Of a stretch of 64,000 nucleotides of DNA, positions 9,010 through 18,700 are shown one piece after another. The notes below the pieces were generated by a model that ran no database searches, was not told where the DNA came from, and saw only the letters and a list, made by a program, of their open reading frames with translations. Position 1 is the stretch's first letter. Each line of letters opens with the position of its first letter. The position numbers and the translations under genes were made by a program. Source of the stretch: Paenibacillus dokdonensis (lineage in GTDB: Bacteria > Bacillota > Bacilli > Paenibacillales > Paenibacillaceae); contig NZ_STGQ01000001.1 of NCBI RefSeq assembly GCF_004916975.1, positions 3,279,674 through 3,343,673 of the forward strand, written 5' to 3'.

Positions 9010-9750
9010 CTATTTTTTACCCTGTTTTCCGGATATAGCCATATTCTTCAGGCTCTCTATTTCATCCTTCGTTAAATGACGATAGAGTCCGCGCTTCAGA
9101 TTCTGGAGCAGCAAATCACCGAACGAAATCCGCTTCAGACGGATGACTTTATGGGAAATCGCTTCGAACATCCGGCGCACCTGACGGTTTCTGCCTTCAT
9201 GAATCGTAATGCTGATTACAGCCTCTTTTTTCTCGGTATCGATATCCTTATATTCGACTTCTGCAGGGGAAGTCATACCGTCCTCCAGCTTAATTCCCGC
9301 GCGCAGCTTGTCCAGCTCGCTGCCGTGAGGAATACCCTCTACGGTCGCGAGATATGTTTTGGGCACATGATGCTTCGGATGCGTCAGCATATTCGCAAAT
9401 TCGCCATCATTTGTCAGCAGCAGAAGTCCCTCTGTGTCGTAATCCAGACGTCCTACCGGATAGATCCGTTCCTTGATGCCTTTTACATAATCCGTAACAA
9501 TCTTGCGTCCGGCAGGGTCCGATGCACTTGTAATGACGCCTTTGGGTTTGTTCAGCATAATGTAAATCTTGTTTTCATTTCTGATCGGCTTGCCTGCCAC
9601 CGTGATGATATCTTGTTCGGGGTCCGCCTTTGTTCCAAGCGCAGTAACGGTTTCCCCGTTAACTTCCACCTTGCCGGCCAGTATCAATTCCTCGCATTTG
9701 CGTCTAGATGCGATACCTGCCTGTGCTAAAATTTTCTGTAATCTTTCCAT
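9010..9750 (-). CDS. rluB: Ribosomal large-subunit pseudouridine synthase B
   Basis: Makes a pseudouridine in the decoding-related region of 23S rRNA. The 246-residue product has an N-terminal S4 RNA-binding domain (MERLQKILAQAGIASRRKCEE) and the RsuA/RluB-type catalytic motif GRLDYDTEGLLLLTNDGE with the catalytic Asp near residue 104, plus the GRNRQVRRM motif near residue 185. Its place between spmB and resA matches B. subtilis (ypuL). Its likely ribosome-binding site lies inside the end of the preceding small gene. Confidence 0.93.
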   Translation of the reverse strand: MERLQKILAQAGIASRRKCEELILAGKVEVNGETVTALGTKADPEQDIITVAGKPIRNENKIYIMLNKPKGVITSASDPAGRKIVTDYVKGIKERIYPVGRLDYDTEGLLLLTNDGEFANMLTHPKHHVPKTYLATVEGIPHGSELDKLRAGIKLEDGMTSPAEVEYKDIDTEKKEAVISITIHEGRNRQVRRMFEAISHKVIRLKRISFGDLLLQNLKRGLYRHLTKDEIESLKNMAISGKQGKK

Positions 9751-9771
9751 TGTTTATTAGGTCACCTCAAA

Positions 9772-10113
9772 CTAATGATACCCGTGAGAAGGGTAAATCA
9801 CAAGTTCATTCCAGGGAAATTCTTTTCCCGGACAGGAAGGTGTGTGCGGATAAAGAAAAAGGGGAGAAATGTCATACTGTCTGGACAGCTCCATAATGAG
9901 TTTGCTGGCAATAAAAAGCTGCTGTTTTTCAGCAGGACCCAACAGCTCGTAGTCCCTATTGAAATTGCCTTCCAGACAGATATGAATATGGGATGGGTCC
10001 GTCAATAAAGGAGCCGAGGTCACGAAGCCGTCCGCTCCGATCCAGAAATCATAGCCGACTCCATTGATGGACGTGCAAGAGGAATGATGAATAATAAAGC
10101 CTTCAAATGTCAT
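9772..10113 (-). CDS. Small amidase-like (PGRP/Amidase_2 fold) protein
   Basis: A 113-residue protein read from ATG 10111-10113 with GAGGTG five bases upstream. It resembles a cut-down peptidoglycan-recognition/N-acetylmuramoyl-L-alanine amidase domain: an early FIIHHSS block with a histidine pair, YDFWIGADG, HIHICLEGNF where the family has its second zinc histidine, and a late SPLFLYPHTPSCPGKEFP resembling the C-terminal zinc-ligand region (typically H.....CPG..). No signal peptide is seen, so it would act in the cytoplasm or mother cell. It sits between spmB and rluB, where B. subtilis has no gene, and may take part in sporulation or wall recycling (inference). Confidence 0.65.
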   Translation of the reverse strand: MTFEGFIIHHSSCTSINGVGYDFWIGADGFVTSAPLLTDPSHIHICLEGNFNRDYELLGPAEKQQLFIASKLIMELSRQYDISPLFLYPHTPSCPGKEFPWNELVIYPSHGYH

Positions 10114-10202
10114 GATTTCACCTCAATCCCTGTACAAATTCATGCGTGGTACAGTATATGAGGTGTCTATCATTACGTTACGCTCATAAACGGGGATTAT
10201 TT

Positions 10203-10736
10203 TCAGCCGAAAAAGAGAAGGCATACGGCAATTGAAGCTATAAATCCGATCACATCAGAAAAGAGACCGACTTTTAGTGAGTACCTGCCATTACGGACGC
10301 CTACCGCTCCCATATATACAGTTAAAACATACAGCGTCGTATCTGTACTGCCTTGAATCGTAGAAGCCATCCTTCCAATCATGGAATCGGGCCCATATAC
10401 CGAAATCAGATCTGTAGCGAATGCGAGTGAGCCTGTACCCGTTAATGGGCGCAAAAGTCCAAGGGGTAAGATTTCACTCGGTACTCCCAGCCGATGCAAA
10501 AACGGGCCTGTCCAGCCCATAAAAAAGTCCAGTGCGCCGGAAGCCCTGAATACGCTAATGGCTACCATCATGCCAACAAGATTGGGTATGATCTGAATGG
10601 CCGTTTGGAAGCCTTCCTTTGCACCAATGACAAAGGATTCGTACACAGGCACCCTTCTCGTAAAGGCAAAAAGCGGAATGAAGGCGATCAAAACAGGGAT
10701 CGCCCACGCTGAAATCATATTAATGATTGCAGTCAT
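10203..10736 (-). CDS. spmB: Spore maturation protein B
   Basis: Integral membrane protein of 177 residues with about five hydrophobic segments and a nucleoside-transporter-like Gate fold (VPVYESFVIGAKEGFQTAIQ, FASTIQGSTDTT-like segment near residue 125). With SpmA it is needed for core dehydration of the spore in B. subtilis, probably as a membrane transport unit. It starts 6 bp after spmA with AAAGGATG in front, so the two are co-translated. Mother-cell-specific transcription is expected but I did not find a clear sigma-E site. Confidence 0.9.
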   Translation of the reverse strand: MTAIINMISAWAIPVLIAFIPLFAFTRRVPVYESFVIGAKEGFQTAIQIIPNLVGMMVAISVFRASGALDFFMGWTGPFLHRLGVPSEILPLGLLRPLTGTGSLAFATDLISVYGPDSMIGRMASTIQGSTDTTLYVLTVYMGAVGVRNGRYSLKVGLFSDVIGFIASIAVCLLFFG

Positions 10737-10742
10737 CCGAAA

Positions 10743-11396
10743 TCATCCTTTCATATCCGGAATGTCCTGTTTTAAGGCTGATGATGGACCCATTGAAATT
10801 GGGGGCTTTGGATGTCGGTTCAAAAATTTCCTGCGGTACCATCTGTCTGCCGCCACCGCGGCAAGAGTCGCCACTATCGTGGCTGCTAGCGTTGTGCCAA
10901 CGATTTCTGTCGGGTTGGCCGACTGGTAATTCATTCGTATGGCAATCAAAGTCGTTGGAATTAAGGTTATACTCGCCGTATTTAAGGCCAACAGTGTACA
11001 CATCGCCGGACTTGCCGCAGTTTTATCCGGATTCAGCGTTTGCAGTTCCTGCATCGCCTTAATCCCCATCGGTGTTGCTGCATTGCCAAGTCCGAGCAAA
11101 TTCGCACTCATATTAGAAAGGATGTACCCCATTGCAGGATGGTTTTTGGGCACGTCGGGGAACAAGAATCTTACGACCGGGCTCATCAGCTTCGCAATTT
11201 TTTGAAGGAGCCCCGAGTCCTCGGCCAGCTTCATCATTCCCAGCCAAAATACCAGCACACTGATGAGCCCAAAACATACGGTGACACCGGTTTTGGCTCC
11301 GTCAAACGCAGCTGAGGTTACGATTTCTATATTCCCCTGCGCAGCTGCAAACCCAAATCCGATGACGATCAGCGCCAGCCAAATGACATTGATCAT
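10743..11396 (-). CDS. spmA: Spore maturation protein A
   Basis: Integral membrane protein of 217 residues, the partner of SpmB in spore core dehydration. It shows the family's NxxxLGNAATPMGIKAM block (near residue 98) and the CTLLALNTASITLIPTT helix. The start ATG 11394-11396 is preceded by GGAGAGGAG. It follows dacB by 38 bp, which gives the dacB-spmA-spmB order known from B. subtilis, where the three are expressed together during sporulation. Confidence 0.92.
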   Translation of the reverse strand: MINVIWLALIVIGFGFAAAQGNIEIVTSAAFDGAKTGVTVCFGLISVLVFWLGMMKLAEDSGLLQKIAKLMSPVVRFLFPDVPKNHPAMGYILSNMSANLLGLGNAATPMGIKAMQELQTLNPDKTAASPAMCTLLALNTASITLIPTTLIAIRMNYQSANPTEIVGTTLAATIVATLAAVAADRWYRRKFLNRHPKPPISMGPSSALKQDIPDMKG

Positions 11397-11434
11397 TAGA
11401 CATTCTCCTCTCCCGCTTCTCCCATTATCGACGG

Positions 11435-12613
11435 TTAGTCATGCTGCAGGAACAGTTTTTTAACCACTTCTGACAGCGCTCCGGCAAAGGTCGATGGATG
11501 CACCGGAGCCATTGTGTTCTGGACTGGATTCCGTTCTTTTTCAGCAGGCAGGAAACTTCCTTTCTGATAAACCGGAACCACTCCCACTTGCTTCCCCTCA
11601 AGATAAATCTGTATTTCCCCCCGCAGTCCAAAGCTTACATCTGTGCTCCCTTCTCTAACAGGCTGATGGAGAACCAGCTTTTTTTCGACTCCATCCTGTT
11701 CACCTTTGGCAAAGGGATATTGGAAGGTATTACTTACCACCAGATCATAGCCCTTTACAGCTTCCCCTTTCTCCATCAATGAGGACAAGGGATAGTATTC
11801 AAAGCCGTAGTCCAGCATTTTGCCATGATCATTCCAGTCATCCCCATCATTCAGCGTCACAGCGACCAACTGCTGGCCATTGCGTGTTGCCGAGCTAACC
11901 AGACAGCGAAATGCTTTTTTGGTATACCCAGTCTTCACGCCATCGGCTCCATCGTACAATCTAAGCATTTTGTTCTTGTTATCCCATTTGTAATCCCAGG
12001 ACTCATTAGGATTCGGTGCTTTTTTGGTTGGTGTCTTGACGATATTCCGGAAAACGGGATTATGCAGTGCATAGGCTGTCAGCTTGGCCAGATCATTCGC
12101 CGATGAATAATGACCTTCCGCATCGAGCCCATGGGGGTTGGCAAATTGTGAATGCACCAGACCAAGCTGTTTTGCTTCTTCATTCATTAAATATACAAAG
12201 CCTTCCTCTGACCCGCCAACATGTTCGGCAATTGCCGTAGCTGCATCATTCCCTGAACGGAGCATTAGGCCGTAGAGCATATTTTCAAGGGTCATCTCTT
12301 CACCCAGCTTGAGATAGATGGATGAGCCCTCTTTTCCAAAAGCATTTTTGCTTACCTTGACCGGTTTCTTGAAATCTCCGTGTTCAATGGCAACAATGGC
12401 CGTCATGATTTTAGTCAAGCTGGCAATCCGCAGCTCATCATCTCCATGGCTGGAATACAGCAATCGCCCTGATGTTACATCGATCAAAGCGGCAGCCTGC
12501 GCATGTGTGTACAATTCAGGAAGAGATGGTCTGTTTTGCGCTGAAACCGGTACGCTGAAGGTCAGCAAAAGTGCAATCATAGCGATCCAGCAAGTGATTG
12601 ATTTTATCCGCAT
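11435..12613 (-). CDS. dacB: D-alanyl-D-alanine carboxypeptidase (sporulation PBP5*/DacB type)
   Basis: Penicillin-binding carboxypeptidase that trims pentapeptide side chains; in B. subtilis DacB does this in the spore cortex. The 392-residue protein has a signal peptide ending near VSAQ (residues 1-26), the SxxK motif with nucleophile Ser65 and Lys68 (ASLTKIM), the SxN motif in RSGNDAA, the KTG motif in GVKTGYTKKA, and a C-terminal beta-rich PBP5-like domain. Start set at ATG 12611-12613, preceded by GGAGGAAAG; an upstream in-frame start would add 13 residues. The spmAB context points to dacB and not dacA/dacF. Confidence 0.88.
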   Translation of the reverse strand: MRIKSITCWIAMIALLLTFSVPVSAQNRPSLPELYTHAQAAALIDVTSGRLLYSSHGDDELRIASLTKIMTAIVAIEHGDFKKPVKVSKNAFGKEGSSIYLKLGEEMTLENMLYGLMLRSGNDAATAIAEHVGGSEEGFVYLMNEEAKQLGLVHSQFANPHGLDAEGHYSSANDLAKLTAYALHNPVFRNIVKTPTKKAPNPNESWDYKWDNKNKMLRLYDGADGVKTGYTKKAFRCLVSSATRNGQQLVAVTLNDGDDWNDHGKMLDYGFEYYPLSSLMEKGEAVKGYDLVVSNTFQYPFAKGEQDGVEKKLVLHQPVREGSTDVSFGLRGEIQIYLEGKQVGVVPVYQKGSFLPAEKERNPVQNTMAPVHPSTFAGALSEVVKKLFLQHD

Positions 12614-12698
12614 GGTTATCTTTCCTCCGGGATTCTTGAAAATCTTGTACAAGTATATGCTTGTCTTCAGGCGGTTATGCCCCTGCGTTCATTCACAC

Positions 12699-12725
12699 AA
12701 AAAAATCCCCTCCGGCTGGAAGGGG
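12699..12725 (-). terminator. Terminator of ytfJ
   Basis: On the minus strand TCCCCTTCC-AGCC-GGAGGGGA is followed by seven T, just after the ytfJ stop. dacB therefore needs its own promoter in the remaining gap. Confidence 0.85.
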
Positions 12726-12736
12726 ACGGGCAAGTG

Positions 12737-13216
12737 TTAATAAAACGTTGGATTGGGTTGCTCGACTGGTGTTTGTGTAGTATTTACGCCAGCGGTTGAA
12801 GCAGGATTGGTTTGGAACATGGACTGGATCTTTTCAACCATCATCGGTGCAGAGTCGATCAGCTTCTCAAACAGATGGGTTTGATTATCCAGCGGCACGA
12901 TATGCACACCTTCTTTACCCACAACAAGAAACGCGATTGGACGAATAGATACACCACCGCCGCTACCGCCGCCAAATGGCATGGAAGATTTAAGATCGTT
13001 GTGGTTTTGGCCGTTTGCGTTAACGTCTTTACCGGCATATTCTCCGTTAAAATCGCTGCCTCCGGCTGCAAACCCAAACCCCACTTTACTGATCGGAAGA
13101 ATCACGCTGCCATCCGGTGTTTGAACGGGATCTCCCACAATTGTATTCACATCAACCATGCCTTTGATGTTTTCCATAGCGGTCTGCATGAGGCCTTGAA
13201 TTGGATGATCGGTCAT
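12737..13216 (-). CDS. ytfJ: Sporulation protein YtfJ (GerW family)
   Basis: 159-residue protein of the GerW/YtfJ family, known as a spore component; its biochemical role is unsettled. Visible family marks are MENIKGMVDVNTIVGDP at the start, ILPISKVGFGFAAGGSDF in the centre, a glycine-rich stretch (GGGSGGGVSI), and a final hydrophobic-acidic block (GKEGVHIVPL). ATG at 13214-13216 is preceded by GGAGGAAG. ytfI lies just upstream, the same pairing as in B. subtilis. Confidence 0.88.
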   Translation of the reverse strand: MTDHPIQGLMQTAMENIKGMVDVNTIVGDPVQTPDGSVILPISKVGFGFAAGGSDFNGEYAGKDVNANGQNHNDLKSSMPFGGGSGGGVSIRPIAFLVVGKEGVHIVPLDNQTHLFEKLIDSAPMMVEKIQSMFQTNPASTAGVNTTQTPVEQPNPTFY

Positions 13217-13317
13217 TTGCTGCTTCCTCCTTCATGAAATCTAAATAAGGTCATTTCAAAAATTAGTTTGCCCAACTTCATATCGAGTATGTAGGAGGGA
13301 TTTTACTCATCTCCATG

Positions 13318-14076
13318 TCAAACACTTGGAACTTTCTGCCCCTTCCCCTTACCTTTCCTCTGTCGGTATAAGCGAATCCATTTTTTCAATCCGCCTTCCA
13401 CTTTCAGAATCCGTGATAACAGAATAATGGCAGCGAATAGGGCGTAACCGAAGGATAGCCGGGAAACACAATAAAATTCCGTCGAAAAAAGCATCTCGTC
13501 TTTGAACACGGGAATGACATTTATCCGGGGACTGCTTTTCATACGGACCTGAAAGGATAACCAGCCGATCAGCGTTGTTTTGATGCTCCATAATACACCC
13601 GAAGCGATGGCAGTCCACTCGGCTTCGCCTGTTGAGAAATTAGTTGACCACTTCAGCTCGTGAACCCGAACATGGGAAAATGTCCGCTGAAGCCATTTTT
13701 TTAATGAAGCGGTCGATCTTAACAAAATCCGGATTTCATGAGCCCATAAATCCGTTTTTTTCTTATTAATCCGGGTATGCGTCGTGTTTCCCGAATTCCG
13801 GCTCAGGTTGCTGCCTTTTTCAAGCTTAAGGAGAAAGCCTTTTTTCATATTTTCAAACACAAGTTTGGGCATTTCATAATGAAACCGTACCAGTCCGTAC
13901 AGCATATGGATGTCGATTATTGCCTTATCATCATGACCATCCTTGCTGAAACGGATGGTGCAGATGATGTTCGACATGGCGGCAGCGGCAAGCAATATGA
14001 GAATAACGGCTATAACAGCCAGCGTAATCCACACAATATAGCCCCCTACAAATGACCATTCGTTATCTTCGGACAT
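13318..14076 (-). CDS. ytfI: DUF2953 membrane protein (YtfI-like)
   Basis: 252 residues with one strong N-terminal transmembrane helix (about residues 10-35), a soluble middle with a basic stretch, and a weak C-terminal hydrophobic segment (SFGYALFAAIILLSRIL near 213-228). The MLYGLVRFHYEMPKL block and its position directly before ytfJ identify the DUF2953/YtfI family. Its function is unknown; pairing with ytfJ suggests a sporulation role. No good ribosome-binding site precedes ATG 14074-14076, so the start is less sure than the frame. Confidence 0.75.
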   Translation of the reverse strand: MSEDNEWSFVGGYIVWITLAVIAVILILLAAAAMSNIICTIRFSKDGHDDKAIIDIHMLYGLVRFHYEMPKLVFENMKKGFLLKLEKGSNLSRNSGNTTHTRINKKKTDLWAHEIRILLRSTASLKKWLQRTFSHVRVHELKWSTNFSTGEAEWTAIASGVLWSIKTTLIGWLSFQVRMKSSPRINVIPVFKDEMLFSTEFYCVSRLSFGYALFAAIILLSRILKVEGGLKKWIRLYRQRKGKGKGQKVPSV

Positions 14077-14158
14077 AGTATGGCATACTAAGCTGGAAAA
14101 GATTCGGATTTATATTATATGCTCAGTGTGGACATGATTCATGTGCGTCTGATCAAAA

Positions 14159-14193
14159 TAAAAAACCGGCAATCTATGATCTAGATTACCGGT
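14159..14193 (-). terminator. Terminator of scpA-scpB
   Basis: AACCGGTAATCT and AGATTGCCGGTT pair almost perfectly on the minus strand, with a short loop, and a T-run follows. It closes the scpAB unit. Confidence 0.9.
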
Positions 14194-14206
14194 TCAATTT
14201 AACATA

Positions 14207-14806
14207 TTAGTTCACATCATCGATCGTAAGTTGTCTGCCGTCCAGCTTTTCGAACAGAAGCTGCGTTTCTTCCTCCAGATTTTCCGTGCTTTCAAATAAT
14301 TGCGGTTCCGGAAGCGCCTGTAGACTTGGAAGGCCAAAATAATCGAGGAATGACTTTGTGGTCCCGTATAAAATCGGTCGTCCAATCGCCTCTGCTCGTC
14401 CAATCTCTTCTATTAGATCCTTATGTACCAACGTCTGAATGGCACGCTCCGATTTGACGCCGCGGATCTCCTCAATCTCAACCCGGGTAATGGGCTGGCG
14501 GTAGGCTACGATGGCCAACGTTTCGAGCGCTGCCTGGGACAGAGAGGACCGGGAAGGCGAATAGGCCAGCTTTTCATAATATGCTGCATGATCCCCGAGC
14601 GTGGTCAGCTGGTAGCTTCCTGCAATTTGCAGCACCTGAATACCCCGCTGCTGCTGTTCAAAATCCTCTTTCATTTCCGTGAGCGCATCAGCAACAAGCT
14701 CTGCCCGGTGATCCACAATTTCGGCAATTTGTTTGACCGTAAGGCCTTCATCCCCTGAAAGAAACAGAAGTCCCTCAATAATCGATTTCAATTTCGGAAA
14801 GTCCAT
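14207..14806 (-). CDS. scpB: Segregation and condensation protein B
   Basis: Winged-helix subunit of the SMC-ScpA-ScpB condensin, which organises and segregates the chromosome. The 199-residue product has the family marks IIEGLLFLSGDEGLT at the start, ALETLAIVAYRQPITRVEIEEIRGV near residue 90, and GRPILYGTTKSFLDYFGL near residue 142. Its ATG lies inside the end of scpA (32-bp overlap), so translation is coupled. Confidence 0.95.
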   Translation of the reverse strand: MDFPKLKSIIEGLLFLSGDEGLTVKQIAEIVDHRAELVADALTEMKEDFEQQQRGIQVLQIAGSYQLTTLGDHAAYYEKLAYSPSRSSLSQAALETLAIVAYRQPITRVEIEEIRGVKSERAIQTLVHKDLIEEIGRAEAIGRPILYGTTKSFLDYFGLPSLQALPEPQLFESTENLEEETQLLFEKLDGRQLTIDDVN

Positions 14807-15569
14807 GATCCTGCTCTCCCCCTTTCCATTCCATTACAATATCGTCGAAGAGCTTTTCCTGATAACATAGAATTTGTTTCATCTTCATCAGCTCCAATAT
14901 GGCCAGAAAGGTTACGACGATCTCATGTCTCATCATGTCTTCATGTAAAAGCCTGGAGAACAGCACTTTGCCGCCCCGCCCAGACTGCTCAAGTACGTTT
15001 ACGACCTGTCTGATCCGGTCCTTGACCGATATCTCATCCCGCTGAATGCGGGTATAGGTTGTCCGTTTAACCGCTTTGCGGAGAGCTTTCTGGAACGCGG
15101 CGACCAAATCTGAAGCATGGAGGCCCCGCACCGGATTCTCGGTTACCGCCGGCACCCATGGAGTCAAATCCTCTGGCTCTTTCGCATAGAGCAGGCTCCG
15201 TTCCCATTCCTTCTCCTGCAAATGCTTGGCAATTCCTTTATACTTCCGGTATTCGATCAGCTTCTGCACCAGCTCCGCACGCGGATCAAGATCCTCTTCA
15301 TCGTAAAAATCAAATTCGTCCATGATGAAAACCGGGGGCTTCGGTAATAGAAGCTTCGATTTAATGGATAGCAGCGTGGCTGCCATCACCAGAAACTCAC
15401 TTGTAATATCGAGTTCCAGCTCCTGCATGCTGTGCAAATACTCCATATATTGGTCGGTAATCTCGCTGACGGGGATATCCTGGATATTGATTTCCGCTTT
15501 GTCTATCAGGTGAAGCAGCAAATCGAGCGGACCCTCAAATGTCTCCAGCTTGTATAATACTGTGTTCAC
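14775..15569 (-). CDS. scpA: Segregation and condensation protein A
   Basis: Kleisin subunit that bridges the heads of SMC, 264 residues. The N-terminal motif LETFEGPLDLLLHLIDKAEINIQDI and the C-terminal winged-helix part (VVTFLAILELMKMKQI) are typical. It starts at GTG 15567-15569 with GGAGG seven bases upstream. It is the first conserved housekeeping gene left of the glycan-degradation island; in B. subtilis the region upstream of scpA leads towards the rib operon. Confidence 0.95.
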   Translation of the reverse strand: MNTVLYKLETFEGPLDLLLHLIDKAEINIQDIPVSEITDQYMEYLHSMQELELDITSEFLVMAATLLSIKSKLLLPKPPVFIMDEFDFYDEEDLDPRAELVQKLIEYRKYKGIAKHLQEKEWERSLLYAKEPEDLTPWVPAVTENPVRGLHASDLVAAFQKALRKAVKRTTYTRIQRDEISVKDRIRQVVNVLEQSGRGGKVLFSRLLHEDMMRHEIVVTFLAILELMKMKQILCYQEKLFDDIVMEWKGGEQDHGLSEIEIDY

Positions 15570-15635
15570 GGCCTATCCTCCGTCCATAATAGATCAATCT
15601 ATCAAATTTTATCAGCACTACTTCTACTTCTATAT

Positions 15636-15672
15636 TAAAAAAATGTAGTGCCCTATGTAAAGGCACTACATT
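15636..15672 (-). terminator. Terminator of the importer-GH84 operon
   Basis: AATGTAGTGCC and GGCACTACATT form an 11-bp stem followed on the minus strand by seven T, 55 bp after the GH84 stop. It marks the left end of the island. Confidence 0.92.
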
Positions 15673-15726
15673 AACTAAGCATGATTTCTGCAGTTTCGTC
15701 AAGCTCGTAAGCTTGTCACATAGAGA

Positions 15727-18700
15727 TTATCCGATGATCTTTTGGGCTACAAACGCCAAATCACTCAGATCGATGACGCCATCCCCGTTAATATCCGCTT
15801 TCTTGGCCTGCTGCCAGTCAGGGCTTTGCGAGCTCTTGCCGTAATTGGCGGCAATAATCGCAAGGTCACCAATTGAAACTTTGCCGTCGTTGTTAATGTC
15901 TCCCGAAACACCTGGATTAGGATGGTCAGCAGTCACCTGGAATGTATAGGCTGAGAGTGAGGTTTCTTTCTCCTTGCCTTCAGCATCTCCAAGCACCGAA
16001 CGTATTAACTTGATGCTGCCTTCAGATGTCTGCTCCACATCCTTAGCCTGAAAAACAAGCGTCAATAGCTGCATGTCACCCTGGATTGCATGCTGTGATC
16101 CGGAGCTCGCAGCTACCATCCGGATTTCTCCCGGGGTATCATGCTTCGTCTCCAGCAGTCCAAAACCATCCTTAACCGAAGCAGCGGATTCGAACTCTAC
16201 GAGGGCAGGATCATATGACAATTTAAGATCCATCGCATAGATACTGTCCTTCACATTCTTGACACTAAGACCAGCATTAAATTCCTGACCATTTTTTACC
16301 GAGGATGGACCTGTAATTAAGGTGCTATTCTCTTCCGGCGGCTCAACTTCAGCATCATCATCCGATTTTACCGGAATGATTTCATGAATTTTCGGAAGCC
16401 TGCTTCCGTTCCACTGAAGCTTTATTTCCAAAACATGGCCAAATCCTGATGTATCGACGGCATTATAGGACTCAGAAAGCTTTCCTGCTGTATGCCATCC
16501 ATTCTCATCCCTTACAGAGATATCTGCATTGGACAGGGATGATGGTCCCTGCAGTATAATCAGCTTCTTCAGCTTCGAACCCAGAGCCAGCTGATAATTC
16601 AGAATTCCCGGTTTCGCATCACCTGCAGGCATAAAGAAAGTTGAAAGCTTGCGGTCAATCGCCATCCCTGCCTCTGAACCGCCTTTTCCAGCTGGCTGTG
16701 ATTCAATCGAGGCGCTTCCGCTCCCTGGTTTTTCCATTCCTTCATTGACAATGATTTCATTTAAAGCCAGCCAGGCATTATTGGTTTCCGTCGAAATCAA
16801 TCGGATATAACGAGCCTGTTTGCTATTATCAAGCACCACTCTTTTATAGCGGTAGGGCACCTCATGATCAGGGAAATTCAGCGTCCGGTCACCGGGATTA
16901 TTGAAGGAATGAATGGTTTCCCAGGTTTGACCATCACGGGAGAGCTGCAAATCACCCTTACGGAAAAAGTCTCCTTCACCATCCGAAATGACAACGGCAA
17001 CGTTTTTAACGCTCTCCGTTCCGCCCAGATCCACCTGTACATATTTCCCTTTTGTCTGGACCTCGCCAAACCATGTTTTGGTATCCAGTTTACCATCATA
17101 TACATTTCCGGCCGCTCCTGAGTATACACTTGCAAAATTGTGACTGACTGATGATTGTACGAACTTGGACAGCTTGACATACAGCCTGTTCAGATCAAAT
17201 GTAATGCTGTCAGTCCCTTTATTCATCAGCCGGATGTAAGCTGCGTTGCTGTATGGCCCCCCAGGCTGAACCACTACCCATTCCAAGCCATTTGCAGATG
17301 TCTCTAAGATCAAATTGCTATTCGTACTATCGAAGGTAATTTCCTCGATCTGCTCGATCGATTTCAGCTTGATTCCCACGTATTGGGATGGCTTTAAAAT
17401 GACTTGGGTCAGTCCGCTTAGCTCCGCTGAGGTATCAGCAGCATTCAGAGGATGCCCTTGCAGTTCGGTTACGTTGGTATAAATGACAGCTTTACCCTGG
17501 TCCGCATTGACTGTAAATTCTCTGACTGCAGTCCATAAATCCGGCTTTCCTCCTGGAATCCCCGCATGCGTCAAGCGGTAACGGACGTATCTTCCTTCGG
17601 TACTCAGCCCGTCTGCACGAATGTTGAAGCCTGAACGTTCTTCTCCAATCGCGGTCCAATCCACTCCGTTCATAGAGGTTTCGAGTATCCCCTTTTGAAA
17701 AATATCAAAGTCGGAATCGTTTCTACCCTGGATAATACTGATATCGTGAATTTTGACTGGCTTGCCTAAATCAAGACCGTACCAATCCCCGTTTTGTTGC
17801 ACCGTTTGAACGTACATGTAGGTGGCGGGATCTCCGTCAACCATGCGGCCGATATCCGATGGTGTGCCATAGGAGCTCATCGGAACAGGAATCACATAAT
17901 CCGGATCCATCGATGTATAGATCTGCGCATCCAGCTTATTAATCAGCTGTTCAGCAAAAGGGACCATCCGTTTGGCACCCGCCTCCACGGTTACATCGGG
18001 GTAATTGAGTTTTTTAATCGTGTATGCCTTAGATTCAGCAAGTGCGGCAGAGGCTTTGGCCAGCTCCTCCCAGGCAATATCCATACTGCCTTCCTGTACT
18101 GCCATGGCAGAACGGACAGCAGCTTGACCTGACAAGGCGATATTTTTGAGACTGCTGAGCCAAGGATCGATCTCCTGCAGCATTTTCGGGTTTTGGCTCT
18201 TGGATTTGAATCCTTCGATCGCCGATAATATTTGATTGAAATCAGCAACAAGCCTGTTTCCGCTCTCCTGTAGCGACTGACCCCCATTGTATTTACTCAG
18301 GAAATCATCCAGATCCGGACGGATATTCTCGGACTCGCCCACCTGCAATCCATGACCGCTTGGCGAAGGATCGCTCAAGTGATAGGCAATCGTATTCAGC
18401 TCGGAGGCTGCCTCAGGTGCAACATATTTGAACGAGTTCAACCAGCTGCTGTCCTGATTATAATCATCCACGTTCCATGTATAGTCGGCTACGGCGAACA
18501 ATGCTATTTTGGACAGTTCAGCCCATCCCATCGGATTGGATACCACACCAGAAATATTATGCGTTCCAGGCACCAATACTTCCCCTTTGCCCAGCATGAG
18601 CCGCGAATCCTTATAATCATTCACCGGCCAGTTCAGCCACATGAACGGATCCCTGCCATAGAGATTTTTTGGCCACTGCATATCCGTTGTGTTGACCGAG

